From assembly GCF_012163145.1 (NCBI RefSeq), contig NZ_JAAVTX010000001.1:868001-932000 (forward strand): a stretch of 64,000 bases of DNA, read 5' to 3'. Below, in pieces: positions 1 to 8,477 of this stretch (positions are counted from its first letter, which is position 1; every line of letters starts with the position of its first letter). The translations under genes were made by a program, and so were the position numbers. The notes under the pieces are model-generated. The model worked only from the letters and a program-made list of their open reading frames with translations. It was not told the DNA's origin and did not search any database. The DNA is from Falsiroseomonas frigidaquae. Lineage in GTDB: Bacteria; Pseudomonadota; Alphaproteobacteria; Acetobacterales; Acetobacteraceae.

Positions 1-1
1 C

Positions 2-1537
2 TTCCTGGCGACCTTCGCTACAGGCGGGATGGCGCAGACGCTGAGCATCGGCGTTGGCGGCGCCTTCACCTCGATGGACCCGCACTACCACACGCTCACG
101 CCCAACAACGCACTGAACAAGCACATTTTCGACCGGCTGGTCGGTACGGATGAGGATTTCCGCCTGCGCCCCGGGCTGGCCGAATCCTGGACCTCGATCA
201 GCCCCACCGTGTGGGAGTTCAAGCTGCGGCAGGGCGTCACCTGGCACGACGGCACGCCCTTCACGGCGGAGGATGTCGTCTCGACCTTCGCGCGCGTGCC
301 GAATGTGCGGAACAGCCCGGGCAGCTTCACCATCTACACCCGCCAGGTGCAGCGGCTTGAGGTGGTGGATGACCACACCATCCGCATGCACACCGCCGCG
401 CCGAACCCGCTGGTGCCGAACTGGATGAGCGGCATCTCCATCATCAGCCGGAAGCTCGGCACGGATATCGACACCTCGGATTTCAACAACGGCCGCGCCG
501 CCATCGGCACCGGCCCCTATCGCCTGGTGTCCTACAGCCCAGGCACCGAGGCGGTGATGGAGCGCAACCCGGCCTGGTGGGGTCCGGCGCAGCCCTGGGC
601 ACGGGTGAACTACCGCATCATCGCCAATGACGCGTCGCGCATCGCGGCGCTGCGTGCGGGCGATGTGCAGGCCATCGATGCCGTCTCGACGCGGGATGTC
701 GCGACGCTGCGGGGCGATCCGAACATCCGCATCGCCAGCCGCGCCGCGCTGCGGAACATCTACCTGTATCTCGACCACCAGCGCGACGACACGCCGGGCG
801 TCTCCGGCCCGAATGGCGAAAGGCTGGAGCGCAGCCCGCTGCGGGACAATCGCGTTCGCCAGGCGCTGTCCATCGCCATCAATCGCGACGCCATCGTCAG
901 CCGCGTGATGGGCGGCTTCGCCTCACCTTCCGGGCAGTTCCTGGCGGAGGGCGTCATGGGCCACGACCCGACGCTGAAGCCGGCCAGCTACGACCCGCCG
1001 CGGGCGCAGCAATTGCTGCGCGAGGCCGGCTTCCCGAACGGCTTCCGCGTGCTGCTGGCCGGCCCCAACAACCGCTACGTGAATGATGAGCAGATCATCC
1101 AGGCGGTGGCACAGATGTGGGCGCGCATCGGCGTGCGCGCCGATGTGCAGGCGATGCCGTCCAACGTCTATTTCAGCCGTTCCGCCCGCAACGAATTCCC
1201 CATCGGCCTGTCCGGCTGGGGCACCGGCACCGGCGAGCCGGACAGCCCGATGGTGGGCCTGATCGCGACCCCGAACCGCGAACGCGGCCGCGGCACCTCC
1301 AACCGCTCGCTCTATTCCAACCCGGAATTCGACGCGCTGCTGGAACGCGCCCTGACCACCATCGACGTGGAGCAGCGGGAGGAGCTGTATCGCCAGGCGA
1401 CGCGCGTCGCCATGGCCGACCATGCCATCATCCCGCTGCACCACCAGGTGAACATCTGGGCGTCCCGCCGCAACGTCGAAGTTCTCGCGCGCAATGACGA
1501 GGAGACCTACGCGATGTCGATGAAGCCGGCGCAGTAG
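2..1537 (+). CDS. ABC transporter substrate-binding protein, family 5 (5' partial)
   Basis: Periplasmic solute receptor of the SBP_bac_5 family (dipeptide, oligopeptide and nickel type), which delivers ligand to an ABC permease. The frame is open from base 2, before the first internal ATG at 29. The residues before that ATG look like the end of a signal peptide, so the true start lies left of the window. Family features include an early 'MDPHYHTLTPNNAL' segment and the 'WHDGTPFTAEDVV' stretch typical of the first lobe. The roughly 500-residue length fits a nearly complete mature protein. The ligand cannot be read from sequence. No permease or ATPase gene follows; they may lie upstream. The last codons and the TAG stop form the first unit of a tandem repeat array. 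Confidence 0.9.
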   Translation, partial: FLATFATGGMAQTLSIGVGGAFTSMDPHYHTLTPNNALNKHIFDRLVGTDEDFRLRPGLAESWTSISPTVWEFKLRQGVTWHDGTPFTAEDVVSTFARVPNVRNSPGSFTIYTRQVQRLEVVDDHTIRMHTAAPNPLVPNWMSGISIISRKLGTDIDTSDFNNGRAAIGTGPYRLVSYSPGTEAVMERNPAWWGPAQPWARVNYRIIANDASRIAALRAGDVQAIDAVSTRDVATLRGDPNIRIASRAALRNIYLYLDHQRDDTPGVSGPNGERLERSPLRDNRVRQALSIAINRDAIVSRVMGGFASPSGQFLAEGVMGHDPTLKPASYDPPRAQQLLREAGFPNGFRVLLAGPNNRYVNDEQIIQAVAQMWARIGVRADVQAMPSNVYFSRSARNEFPIGLSGWGTGTGEPDSPMVGLIATPNRERGRGTSNRSLYSNPEFDALLERALTTIDVEQREELYRQATRVAMADHAIIPLHHQVNIWASRRNVEVLARNDEETYAMSMKPAQ

Positions 1538-1681
1538 CCGCCGGCGGGGTCGATGAAGCCGGCGCAGTAGCCGCCGGCGGGGTCGATGAAGCCGGCGGAA
1601 TAACCGCCGGCTGGGTCGATGAAGCCGGCGGAATAGCCGCCGGCGGGGTCGATGAAGCCGGCGGAATAGCCGCCGGCCGGG
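1517..1681. repeat. Five tandem 33-bp repeats, each a hairpin, between convergent genes
   Basis: Five head-to-tail 33-bp units start at 1517, 1550, 1583, 1616 and 1649. Units 3-5 each contain a perfect 8-bp stem (GCCGGCGG / CCGCCGGC) with a 5-base loop (AATAA or AATAG). Units 1-2 keep a 7-bp stem. Unit 1 is the end of the solute-binding gene, with its TAG stop in the hairpin loop. The array ends 3 bp before the stop of the leftward ligase gene. A bidirectional terminator or mRNA-end stabiliser is my inference. There is no T-tract. Confidence 0.92.
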
Positions 1682-1684
1682 CTG

Positions 1685-3100
1685 TCAGAACAGCTCGAAA
1701 TACTCGCGGTGTTCCCACTCTGACACCTCGCCCTCGAAGCGCGCGATCTCGGCGCGCTTCAGCCGGGCGAAGTAGTTCACGAAGGTATCGCCGAAGGCGG
1801 CCCGCGCCGTGGTGCTCTCCTCCAGCGCCGTCACCGCTTCCGCCAGGCTGCGCGGCAGCAGCGGCGCCTCGGTCTCATAGGGCGTATCGGCGGGCGGGCC
1901 AGGGTCGCGCTGCGCGGCGATCCCTTCCAGCCCATAGGCGAGCTGCGAAGCCAGATACAGATACGGGTTGGCCGCCGGTTCGCCGACGCGATTCTCCAGC
2001 CGCGTCGCCGCATCCCCCGGCGCACCCAGCGCGCGCACCATCACGCCGCGATTGTCGATGCCCCAGATGGCGCGATCCGGCGCCAGGGAATGGCTGCGGT
2101 AGCGGCGATAGCCATTGATGGTGGGCGTGGAGAAGGCGGCCGCCGCGCCCGCATGGTGCAGCAGCCCGCCGAGGTAATGCCGCGCCGTCTGCGACAGCAG
2201 CGTGCCGTCGCCGATGAAGGCGTTGCGGCCATCCTTCACCAGCGACTGGTGCAGGTGCCAGCCGCTCGACATCACGTTCGGGATGCGCGGGCGGCACATG
2301 AAGGTGGCGTGGTAGCCATGCCGGCGCGCCACCTGCTTCACCGCGCTGCGGAACAGCACCATGGCATCGGCGCTGGCCAGGCCGGATTGCGGGCCGAAGG
2401 TGAACTCCACCTGGCTCGGCCCGTATTCCACCTCCATCGAGCGCAGCGGCAGGCCTAGCGCCTGGACCTCGCGGCGCAGCAGTTCCAGCACGATGTCGAT
2501 CTGGTCGTAGCGCAGCTCGGTCAGGTAGTTGTAGCCCTGCGTCAGCAGCGCGACCTCCGGCGGCGTGCCAGGCTGGCCCGCGTCGCTGGGCGCCAGCTTC
2601 GGGTCGGTCAGGCGGAACAGATGAAACTCCACCTCCAGTCCGGTGACGAAGTCGAAGCCCAGTTCAGCAGCCTTCGAAACCTGTTGGCGCAGCAGGTGGC
2701 GCGTATCCAGCGGCACCGGGCGGCCATCGGGGAAATAGGCGTCGCAGAGGATCCAGCCGCTATGCGGCGCCCAGGGCAGGATACGGAAGGTTGCGGGGTC
2801 CGGGATCAGCAGCGCATCCGCCGCCCCCTCCATCGCCTTCTCGCCCATCGCCCCGCCGGCGGACCAGACGGGGAAGACCGTGCGGTGGGAGGTGTCCTTC
2901 AGCAGCAGCGTGGTGGTCATCGCCACGCCATTGGCCAGCGCGGCCGCGGCATCGGCGGCCATGATGGTCTTGCCGCGCAGGATGCCGTGCTGGTCGGAGA
3001 AGGCCAGGCGCAGCACGCCGAGGCCCGCCGCCTCGATCTGCTTCAGGACATCGGCGCGCTCGGCCGCGCTGTGCAGCCCGTGACGCTCGACGAAGCTCAT
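1685..3100 (-). CDS. Glutamine synthetase-family ligase (GlnA type III / gamma-glutamyl-amide synthetase-like)
   Basis: This 471-aa protein has the GS fold. Visible features are an N-terminal 'SDQHGILRGK' motif, the 'SSGWHLHQSL' metal and substrate loop in place of the usual GSGMHxHxSL, and a 'RLENRVGEPAANPYLY' stretch matching the conserved catalytic Arg/Glu and ANPYL region. Members of this branch often join glutamate to amines (PuuA, aniline-type gamma-glutamylanilide synthases) rather than ammonia. The start at 3100 is chosen because its ATG overlaps the TGA of the upstream Rieske gene (ATGA), implying translational coupling. A ligase working with the oxygenase on an amine substrate is an inference; true glutamine synthesis is less likely in this setting. 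Confidence 0.85.
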   Translation of the reverse strand: MSFVERHGLHSAAERADVLKQIEAAGLGVLRLAFSDQHGILRGKTIMAADAAAALANGVAMTTTLLLKDTSHRTVFPVWSAGGAMGEKAMEGAADALLIPDPATFRILPWAPHSGWILCDAYFPDGRPVPLDTRHLLRQQVSKAAELGFDFVTGLEVEFHLFRLTDPKLAPSDAGQPGTPPEVALLTQGYNYLTELRYDQIDIVLELLRREVQALGLPLRSMEVEYGPSQVEFTFGPQSGLASADAMVLFRSAVKQVARRHGYHATFMCRPRIPNVMSSGWHLHQSLVKDGRNAFIGDGTLLSQTARHYLGGLLHHAGAAAAFSTPTINGYRRYRSHSLAPDRAIWGIDNRGVMVRALGAPGDAATRLENRVGEPAANPYLYLASQLAYGLEGIAAQRDPGPPADTPYETEAPLLPRSLAEAVTALEESTTARAAFGDTFVNYFARLKRAEIARFEGEVSEWEHREYFELF

Positions 3101-4422
3101 TCCGCGGCGAGCGCCGGCGGGGCCCAGGGCGCGGCGCCGCGTCGTCGCGCCACCGCGTCCCGCCAGCGGCTTTCCCATTCGGCGGTCGGCGCCATGGTGT
3201 CGATGGTGGCGGGGCCGATGATGCGGCGCGTGGCCTCCGCATCCTGCATCAGGGCCGGGGGGCGGCCTTCCTCCATCGCGGCCATGGCGCGCAGCAGCAG
3301 GCGGCGATTGGCGGCGATCGCCTTGTCGCTGCTCGCCAGATTCTCCCGCGTGCGATCCTGGATGGCGCCCTGCGATTCCACGGCCCATTGGTCGTGGACA
3401 TTGATGTCCTCGCCCATGCCCGTATAGGTCGCGGTGGCCTGCTCGTCCGGGTCGAAGCCGTAGTCGTTGTGGCGGCCGAGCTTCGGCAGGTAGTCCGGCA
3501 GGCTGTAGGATTCCAGCCGCTGCGCGCGCATCTGCGCCTTGTCCACCGGCTTGGCGAAGCTGGTGAAGATCGCGACCCAGTAGGTGTGCGTGTCATCCAC
3601 CGGCATGTGCCACTGGGTGATGGTCATTTCCGCGCTCATCGGAATGACGAAGGCCTGCGGGAAGACCAGGTTGGTGACGCGCACATGCGTCGTCGCATCG
3701 TTGATGGTCCGCAGCGCCGTCACGCGCAGGCCGTAATCGGTGTTCTCCACCTCGATCCGCGGCCGCGCATATTCGCGCAGCACATAGGTCATCGGCAGGT
3801 CGGAGCCGTCGGAGGTGGCGCGGAACTGCTTGCCGTAGGATTGGGCCGCGTCGCCATCCTCGAAGAAGCGGTGCAGGAAGCTGGCATGGGCGGGGTCGAT
3901 GCCGACCTCCAGCGCCTGCAGCCAGTTGCAGGAAATCAGGCCCTTGAAGGCGAAGACATGCGTATCCGGCGCGGTGAAGCAATCCAGCGCCGGAAAGGGC
4001 GGCGCCGCGCCCTCGCCGAGGAAGGCGAAGACGATGCCGCTGCGGATTTCCACCGGGTAGGATCGCTGGCGGATGCGCGTGCACAGCGTGCTGCCTTCCG
4101 GCTCCGCCGGCGTGTCCAGGCATTGGCCCTGCACGTCGAACAGCCAGCCATGAAAGGGGCAGCGCAGCCCGCCATCCTCCAGCCGGCCGAAGGCGAGGTC
4201 GGCGTTGCGATGCGGGCAATCCCGGTCCAGCAGGCCGAGGCGCCCGGCCTCGTCCCGGAACAGCACGAAGTCCTGGCCGAGCGCGCGCACGGCGCGCACC
4301 GGGCGCTTCGCATCAAGCTCATCCACCAGCGCGATCGGCTGCCAGTACTGGCGCAGCACACGCCCGCCCGGCGTGCCGGGCCCGACGCGCGTCAGGCGTT
4401 CATTCACTTCGGCGGAGATCAT
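3097..4422 (-). CDS. Rieske non-heme iron oxygenase, alpha subunit
   Basis: This 441-aa aromatic-ring-hydroxylating or demethylase-type oxygenase resembles the phthalate dioxygenase branch. The Rieske [2Fe-2S] ligands are visible as CPH (residues 69-71) and CPFH (88-91). The mononuclear iron site is D176, H179 and H184 in 'DPAHASFLH'. No beta subunit, ferredoxin or reductase is adjacent, so electrons must come from elsewhere. The start at 4422 begins the conserved N-terminus; an in-frame GTG upstream is possible. A promoter with a palindromic operator lies just upstream, shared in design with the divergent operon beyond the IclR gene. The gene is translationally coupled to the GS-like ligase. 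Substrate unknown. Confidence 0.9.
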   Translation of the reverse strand: MISAEVNERLTRVGPGTPGGRVLRQYWQPIALVDELDAKRPVRAVRALGQDFVLFRDEAGRLGLLDRDCPHRNADLAFGRLEDGGLRCPFHGWLFDVQGQCLDTPAEPEGSTLCTRIRQRSYPVEIRSGIVFAFLGEGAAPPFPALDCFTAPDTHVFAFKGLISCNWLQALEVGIDPAHASFLHRFFEDGDAAQSYGKQFRATSDGSDLPMTYVLREYARPRIEVENTDYGLRVTALRTINDATTHVRVTNLVFPQAFVIPMSAEMTITQWHMPVDDTHTYWVAIFTSFAKPVDKAQMRAQRLESYSLPDYLPKLGRHNDYGFDPDEQATATYTGMGEDINVHDQWAVESQGAIQDRTRENLASSDKAIAANRRLLLRAMAAMEEGRPPALMQDAEATRRIIGPATIDTMAPTAEWESRWRDAVARRRGAAPWAPPALAAE

Positions 4423-4445
4423 GGCGGCAGCAGCTCCGGCAGCAG

Positions 4446-4462
4446 TGTTCACTGACCGAACA
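4446..4462. promoter_or_regulatory. Probable IclR operator 1 (17-bp palindrome)
   Basis: The minus strand reads TGTTCGGTCAGTGAACA, an inverted repeat that extends to arms GTGTTC/GAACAC at 4445-4463. It closely matches a second palindrome at 5373-5389. It starts 9 bp downstream of the -10 hexamer of the leftward promoter, a position suited to blocking transcription. Assignment to the adjacent IclR protein is inferred. Confidence 0.75.
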
Positions 4463-4470
4463 CTTGTGCG

Positions 4471-4500
4471 ATAGTAGCGAAGGCCCAGCTTCCCGCACAA
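4471..4500 (-). promoter_or_regulatory. Promoter of the Rieske/GS-like pair
   Basis: On the minus strand there is TTGTGC (4495-4500), an 18-bp spacer and TACTAT (4471-4476), a sigma-70-like pair. The flanks CTTGTGCG (4463-4470) and CGCACAAG (4494-4501) also form an 8-bp inverted repeat around the promoter. Confidence 0.6.
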
Positions 4501-4525
4501 GCCGCAATTCAGAAGGTCCCGCACC

Positions 4526-5326
4526 ATGCCGCGCCTGAATGCCGAGGATGCGGGCCGCAGAGAAGCCGCCGGCCACGGCCCGGATTTCCTCGAGGCCCTG
4601 GCGCGAGGCCTGGCCGTTCTGCAGGCATTCGGGCCGGAGCGCCGGCAGATGACGCTGGCCGAGGTCGCGCGCGAAGTGGACCTGCCCCGCGCCACGGTGC
4701 GCCGCGCGCTGCACACGCTGGTCGTGCTCGGCCATGTGGCGGCGGAGGGCAAGCTGTTCCGCCTCACGCCCGGCGTGCTGCGGCTCGCCGCCGGCTATCT
4801 CGGCTCCAACGGCCTGTCCAACATCCTGCAGCCACGCTGCGAGAAACTCAGCGCGGAGGTCGGCGCGCCCTGTTCCGCCGCGGTGCTGGATGGGGCGGAG
4901 ATCGTCTTCATCGCCTACGGCCAGCCGGCCCGCCTGCTGAACCTGACCACCAATGTCGGCCTGCGCCTGCCCGCCTTCTGCACGGCGCTCGGCCGCGTGC
5001 TGCTGGCCGGGCTGCCGGAGGCGGAGATGGAGGCGGTGCTGGCGCGCCACCCACCCGTGGCCCTCACGCCGCAGACGGAGCTCGACCCGGCTCGCATCCG
5101 CAAGCGCATCGCCAAGGCGCGCAGCGACGGTTTTGCATTGGTGGACCAGGAGGCGGAGCAGGGTTTTCGTTCCCTTGCCGTGCCGCTGCGGCGGCATGAC
5201 GGGCGTGTGGTCGCGGCGCTCAACATCGGCATGCACACCGAACGCGGCACCGCGACTGCCCTGCGCGAAGGCTTCCTGCCGCTGCTGCGCGCACAGGCCG
5301 CCGAACTGGCGCAGCAATTGTTGTAG
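4526..5326 (+). CDS. IclR-family transcriptional regulator
   Basis: This 266-aa regulator has an N-terminal winged helix-turn-helix (about residues 22-85, 'MTLAEVAREVDLPRATVRRA') and a C-terminal IclR effector domain. It is closest in appearance to the PcaR/PobR type that controls aromatic catabolism. An AGAAGG ribosome-binding site sits about 8 bases before the ATG. The gene lies between the leftward Rieske/GS-like pair and the rightward oxidoreductase/oxoprolinase operon. Both flanking promoters carry nearly the same palindrome at the same distance from the -10 box. It is therefore the likely joint regulator of both. The ligand and sign of regulation cannot be read from sequence. Confidence 0.92.
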   Translation: MPRLNAEDAGRREAAGHGPDFLEALARGLAVLQAFGPERRQMTLAEVAREVDLPRATVRRALHTLVVLGHVAAEGKLFRLTPGVLRLAAGYLGSNGLSNILQPRCEKLSAEVGAPCSAAVLDGAEIVFIAYGQPARLLNLTTNVGLRLPAFCTALGRVLLAGLPEAEMEAVLARHPPVALTPQTELDPARIRKRIAKARSDGFALVDQEAEQGFRSLAVPLRRHDGRVVAALNIGMHTERGTATALREGFLPLLRAQAAELAQQLL

Positions 5327-5333
5327 CGCGTCG

Positions 5334-5364
5334 TTGCGCGTTGCGCGGAACGCGCGCTAGCATT
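5334..5364 (+). promoter_or_regulatory. Promoter of the amino-acid oxidoreductase operon
   Basis: TTGCGC (5334-5339), a 19-bp spacer and TAGCAT (5359-5364) form a weak sigma-70-like promoter. The -10 end is 9 bp from operator 2, exactly as in the leftward promoter. The bases between -10 and operator (CGCACA) are also shared. Confidence 0.5.
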
Positions 5365-5372
5365 CGCACAGA

Positions 5373-5389
5373 TGTTCGGTGTTCGAACA
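5373..5389. promoter_or_regulatory. Probable IclR operator 2 (17-bp palindrome)
   Basis: TGTTCGGTGTTCGAACA has perfect 6-bp arms, 7 bp if extended to 5372-5390. It shares the TGTTCGGT half-site and GAACA end with operator 1 at 4446-4462. It lies 20 bp before the start codon of the first gene of the rightward operon. Confidence 0.78.
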
Positions 5390-5409
5390 TTCGCCAGGTA
5401 GGACCCAGC

Positions 5410-6651
5410 ATGCGCATCGCGGTGATCGGCAATGGCATCGTCGGCACCGCCACCGCCGCCTGGCTGCAGCGCGATGGCCACCAGGTGATGTTCGTCGATC
5501 CGCTCGGCCCGGCGGAGGCGACCTCCTTCGGCAATGCCGGCTCGCTTTCGCCCTCCGCCTGCCTGCCGGTCGGCATGCCGGGCATGTGGAAGAAGGTGCC
5601 GGGCTGGCTGCTGGATCCGCTCGGGCCGCTCGCCGTGCGCTGGTGGTACGCGCCGGTCGCCGCGCCCTGGCTGCTGCGCTTCCTGAAGCATTCGTCGCGG
5701 GAGGAAGTGGTGCGCATCGCCACCGCATTGCGCGGGTTGCTGGCGCCGATCTTCGATTGCTACGAGCCGCTGCTGCAGCGCGCCAATGCCAGCGGGCTGA
5801 TGCGCCGCAGCGGCTGCCTCTATGTCTATTCAGGCGAGCAGGCCGCGCGGCAATGGGCCTGGGGGATGAACCTGCGCCGCTCGCTCGGCGTCGAGATGCG
5901 TGACGTGGCCGAGGATGAGCTGGTCGCATTGGAGCCCGACCTGAAGGGCCGCTTCCGCTTCGGCATATTGGCGCCGGAGAATGGCAGCACGCTCGACCCC
6001 GCCGCGATGACACGTGCGCTGTTTGAACAATGCGAACGCGACGGCGCGCAGGTGCATCGCGCGCGCGTCACCGGTTTTCGGGTGAAAGGCGGCTCCGTGC
6101 ATGCGCTGGAGTTGGAGGGTGGCGAGGCGCTGGAGGTGGAGGGTGTGGTGCTGGCCGGCGGTGCCTGGTCCGCACGCCTTGCCAACCAGCTCGGCCCGCG
6201 CATCCCGCTGGAGACGCAGCGCGGCTACCATGTGACGGTCGGCAGCAACAATTTGGCGCTGCGCCACACCGTGATGGCGGTGGAGCACAACCTCATGGTG
6301 AACCCCATGCAGATGGGGCTTCGCCTGGCAGGGTCCGTGGAATTCGCGGGCCTCAGTGCCGCGCCCGATTACCGCCGCGCCGCGATGCTGCTGGCGCGAG
6401 GCAAGGAAATGTTCCCGCATCTCGATACCAGCGTCACCAGCGAATGGATGGGCCACCGCCCCTGCCTGCCGGACAGTCTGCCGGTGATCGGCCGCGCGCC
6501 GCGCGTGGACAATGCCTGGTTCGCCTTCGGCCATGGCCATATCGGCATGTGCGGCGCCGCCAGCACGGGGCGGGAGATTGCGCATCTCGTCGCCGGGCGT
6601 GATCCGGAGATCGATCTTGCGGCCTTCGCCCCCACGCGCTGGGCCGCCTGA
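5410..6651 (+). CDS. FAD-dependent oxidoreductase (D-amino-acid dehydrogenase/DAO family)
   Basis: This 413-aa flavoenzyme begins with a dinucleotide-binding motif 'VIGNGIVGTATA' (residues 5-16), and its C-terminus has 'MGHRPCLPDSLPVIG', typical of the DadA/glycine-oxidase family. Such enzymes oxidise amino acids or secondary amines to imines and pass electrons to quinone or oxygen. The start at 5410 follows an AGGTAGGA ribosome-binding site and begins directly at the Rossmann strand. It is the first gene of a five-gene operon; the next start codon is 2 bases after its stop. Association with oxoprolinase-like genes suggests an imino or D-amino acid substrate, but this is not shown. Confidence 0.88.
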   Translation: MRIAVIGNGIVGTATAAWLQRDGHQVMFVDPLGPAEATSFGNAGSLSPSACLPVGMPGMWKKVPGWLLDPLGPLAVRWWYAPVAAPWLLRFLKHSSREEVVRIATALRGLLAPIFDCYEPLLQRANASGLMRRSGCLYVYSGEQAARQWAWGMNLRRSLGVEMRDVAEDELVALEPDLKGRFRFGILAPENGSTLDPAAMTRALFEQCERDGAQVHRARVTGFRVKGGSVHALELEGGEALEVEGVVLAGGAWSARLANQLGPRIPLETQRGYHVTVGSNNLALRHTVMAVEHNLMVNPMQMGLRLAGSVEFAGLSAAPDYRRAAMLLARGKEMFPHLDTSVTSEWMGHRPCLPDSLPVIGRAPRVDNAWFAFGHGHIGMCGAASTGREIAHLVAGRDPEIDLAAFAPTRWAA

Positions 6652-6653
6652 GC

Positions 6654-8477
6654 ATGACGCGCCGCCTGGATGTCGCGATCGATATCGGCGGTGATTTTTC
6701 CGACATCTTCGCAAGCGCGCAGGGTACGCTGCCGATCCTGCTGAAGCGCCCGAGCGACCACGCCGCGCCGCTGCGCGAGTCCGTCGCCGCGCTGCTCTCC
6801 GCCGCCGGCATCGCGGCAGGGGAGGTGGCGCGGCTGCGCCTGTCCACCACGCTGGCCACCAATGCGCTGATCAGCGGCACGGCGAGCCCGGTGGCGCTGC
6901 TCACCACGCAGGGTTTTCGCGACATCCCCGATCTCGGCCGCCAATCCAAGCGCGACCCGATGGATGAGGCGCCGCCACCGCCGACGCCGCCCTGGCTCTC
7001 CCCGCCCGATTGGCGCTGCGAGATCGCCGGCCGCATTGATGCGCACGGCGTGGAGGTGGAACCGCTCGCCGCGCTGCCTGCGCTGATCGCGACGCTGCCG
7101 CAGGGCACGCCGGTTGCCATCTGCCTGTTGTTCGCGCCGCTGAACCCGGCGCATGAGCTGGCGGTGGCGCAGGCCATCCACGCGATGCGGCCCGATCTGC
7201 GCCTGTCGCTGTCGCACCAAATCGATCCCGGGCTGCGCGAATTCGAGCGCATGCTGGCGACGCTGGCCGATGCGGCGCTGAAGCCGCTGCTGGAAACGCG
7301 CCTGACCGGCCTGCTTCCCGCGCCCTGGGTGCTGCGCGCGGAAGGCGGCCTGGCGCCGCTGGCGGATGCGCTGGCACAGCCGCTTGGCCTCGCGCTCTCC
7401 GGCCCCGCCGCCGGGGCGCGCGCCGTCGCGCATTGGGCGGCGGGCGAGGATGCGATCGGGCTCGACATGGGCAGCACCACGGCGGAGGTCAGCCTGGTGC
7501 GGGCCGGCGTGCCACTGACGGCGCGGGAGATCGGGCTCGGTTCGCTGCGGCTGCGCTGCCCGGCACTGGATGTCGAAAGCCTGGCGATGGGCGGCGGCGC
7601 GACCCTGGCCCTGCGCGGCGGCCGCATCCGCTTCGGCGCGCCATCCCGCCCCGCCTGCCGCGGCGGCGCGCAGGCCACGCTGACGGATGCCGCGCTGCTG
7701 GCCGGCTGGCTGCCCAAAGCCCTCTCGGGCCAGGTGCTGGAGCGGGATGCCGCCGCCGCCGCCCTGCGCGCGGCGCTCGGCACCACGGAGGCGACGCCGG
7801 CGCTGGAACTGGCGGAGGCGATCATCGCCGGCGCCCTGCGCCGCATCGCGCTGCGGCGGGGGCTGGACCCCACCACCGCGCTGCTGGTGGCGGGCGGCGG
7901 GGCCGGGCCGCTGCACGCCGCCGCCATCGCGCGCCGCATCGGCGCCCGGCGGCTGCTGGTACCGTCGGCGCCCGGCCTGCTCTCCGCCTTTGGCCTGGCC
8001 CTGGCGCCCGCCTCCGCGGCGCTGGAGGCGCCCTGCGACCTGGCGCTGGACGACCTACCCCACCAACAGGCCCTGGCGCAGGCCGAGGCGCTGACGGAGC
8101 GCCTCGCCGCCTGGGGCTGCGCGGCGGAGCCCCGGCACAGCCTCGCCATGGCCTATGGCGGCCAGGCGGAGACGCTGGAGGTGCCCTTCACCCCCGGCGA
8201 GCCCGCCTCCGCGCTGGCCGCGCGTTTCGACGCCGCCCATGCCGCAGCCCGCGGCCATGCGCCCGGCGGCGCGCGGCGCATCCTGGCGCTGCGCTGCGCG
8301 GCCAGCGCGCCGCTCGCCCCGCCACCGCGCCACATCGCCGCCTCCGCATGGGCGGAGCGCCATCTGCCGGATGGCACGGTGCTGCGTGATTCCGACGATT
8401 CCACCCTCCGCATCCCGCCCGGCTGGCGTCCCAGGCGGCGCGAGGATGGCGCGCTGCTGCTGGAAGACGCGTCATGA
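6654..8477 (+). CDS. hyuA: Hydantoinase/oxoprolinase subunit A (HyuA-like)
   Basis: This 607-aa ATP-dependent amidohydrolase subunit belongs to the actin/ASKHA-fold hydantoinase A and 5-oxoprolinase family. Two nucleotide-binding motifs are visible. The N-terminal one is DIGGDFSD at residues 10-17, where the family norm is DxGGTFTD; the Thr-to-Asp change is unusual. The second is LDMGSTTAE near residue 270. The protein is shorter than many HyuA proteins (about 650-700 aa). It overlaps hyuB by 4 bp (ATGA), fitting a two-subunit enzyme. 5-oxoproline, hydantoins, N-methylhydantoin and acetophenone-type substrates are all known in the family, so the substrate is open. Confidence 0.88.
   Translation: MTRRLDVAIDIGGDFSDIFASAQGTLPILLKRPSDHAAPLRESVAALLSAAGIAAGEVARLRLSTTLATNALISGTASPVALLTTQGFRDIPDLGRQSKRDPMDEAPPPPTPPWLSPPDWRCEIAGRIDAHGVEVEPLAALPALIATLPQGTPVAICLLFAPLNPAHELAVAQAIHAMRPDLRLSLSHQIDPGLREFERMLATLADAALKPLLETRLTGLLPAPWVLRAEGGLAPLADALAQPLGLALSGPAAGARAVAHWAAGEDAIGLDMGSTTAEVSLVRAGVPLTAREIGLGSLRLRCPALDVESLAMGGGATLALRGGRIRFGAPSRPACRGGAQATLTDAALLAGWLPKALSGQVLERDAAAAALRAALGTTEATPALELAEAIIAGALRRIALRRGLDPTTALLVAGGGAGPLHAAAIARRIGARRLLVPSAPGLLSAFGLALAPASAALEAPCDLALDDLPHQQALAQAEALTERLAAWGCAAEPRHSLAMAYGGQAETLEVPFTPGEPASALAARFDAAHAAARGHAPGGARRILALRCAASAPLAPPPRHIAASAWAERHLPDGTVLRDSDDSTLRIPPGWRPRRREDGALLLEDAS

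Noticed and set aside
1517-1681. Possible CRISPR array
   Set aside because: Units are back to back without unique spacers, only five copies, and no cas genes are in the window.
1428-1718. Minus-strand frame rich in Pro-Ala-Ser repeats
   Set aside because: It is the antisense reading of the tandem hairpin array and the end of the solute-binding gene, with no ribosome-binding site or domain.
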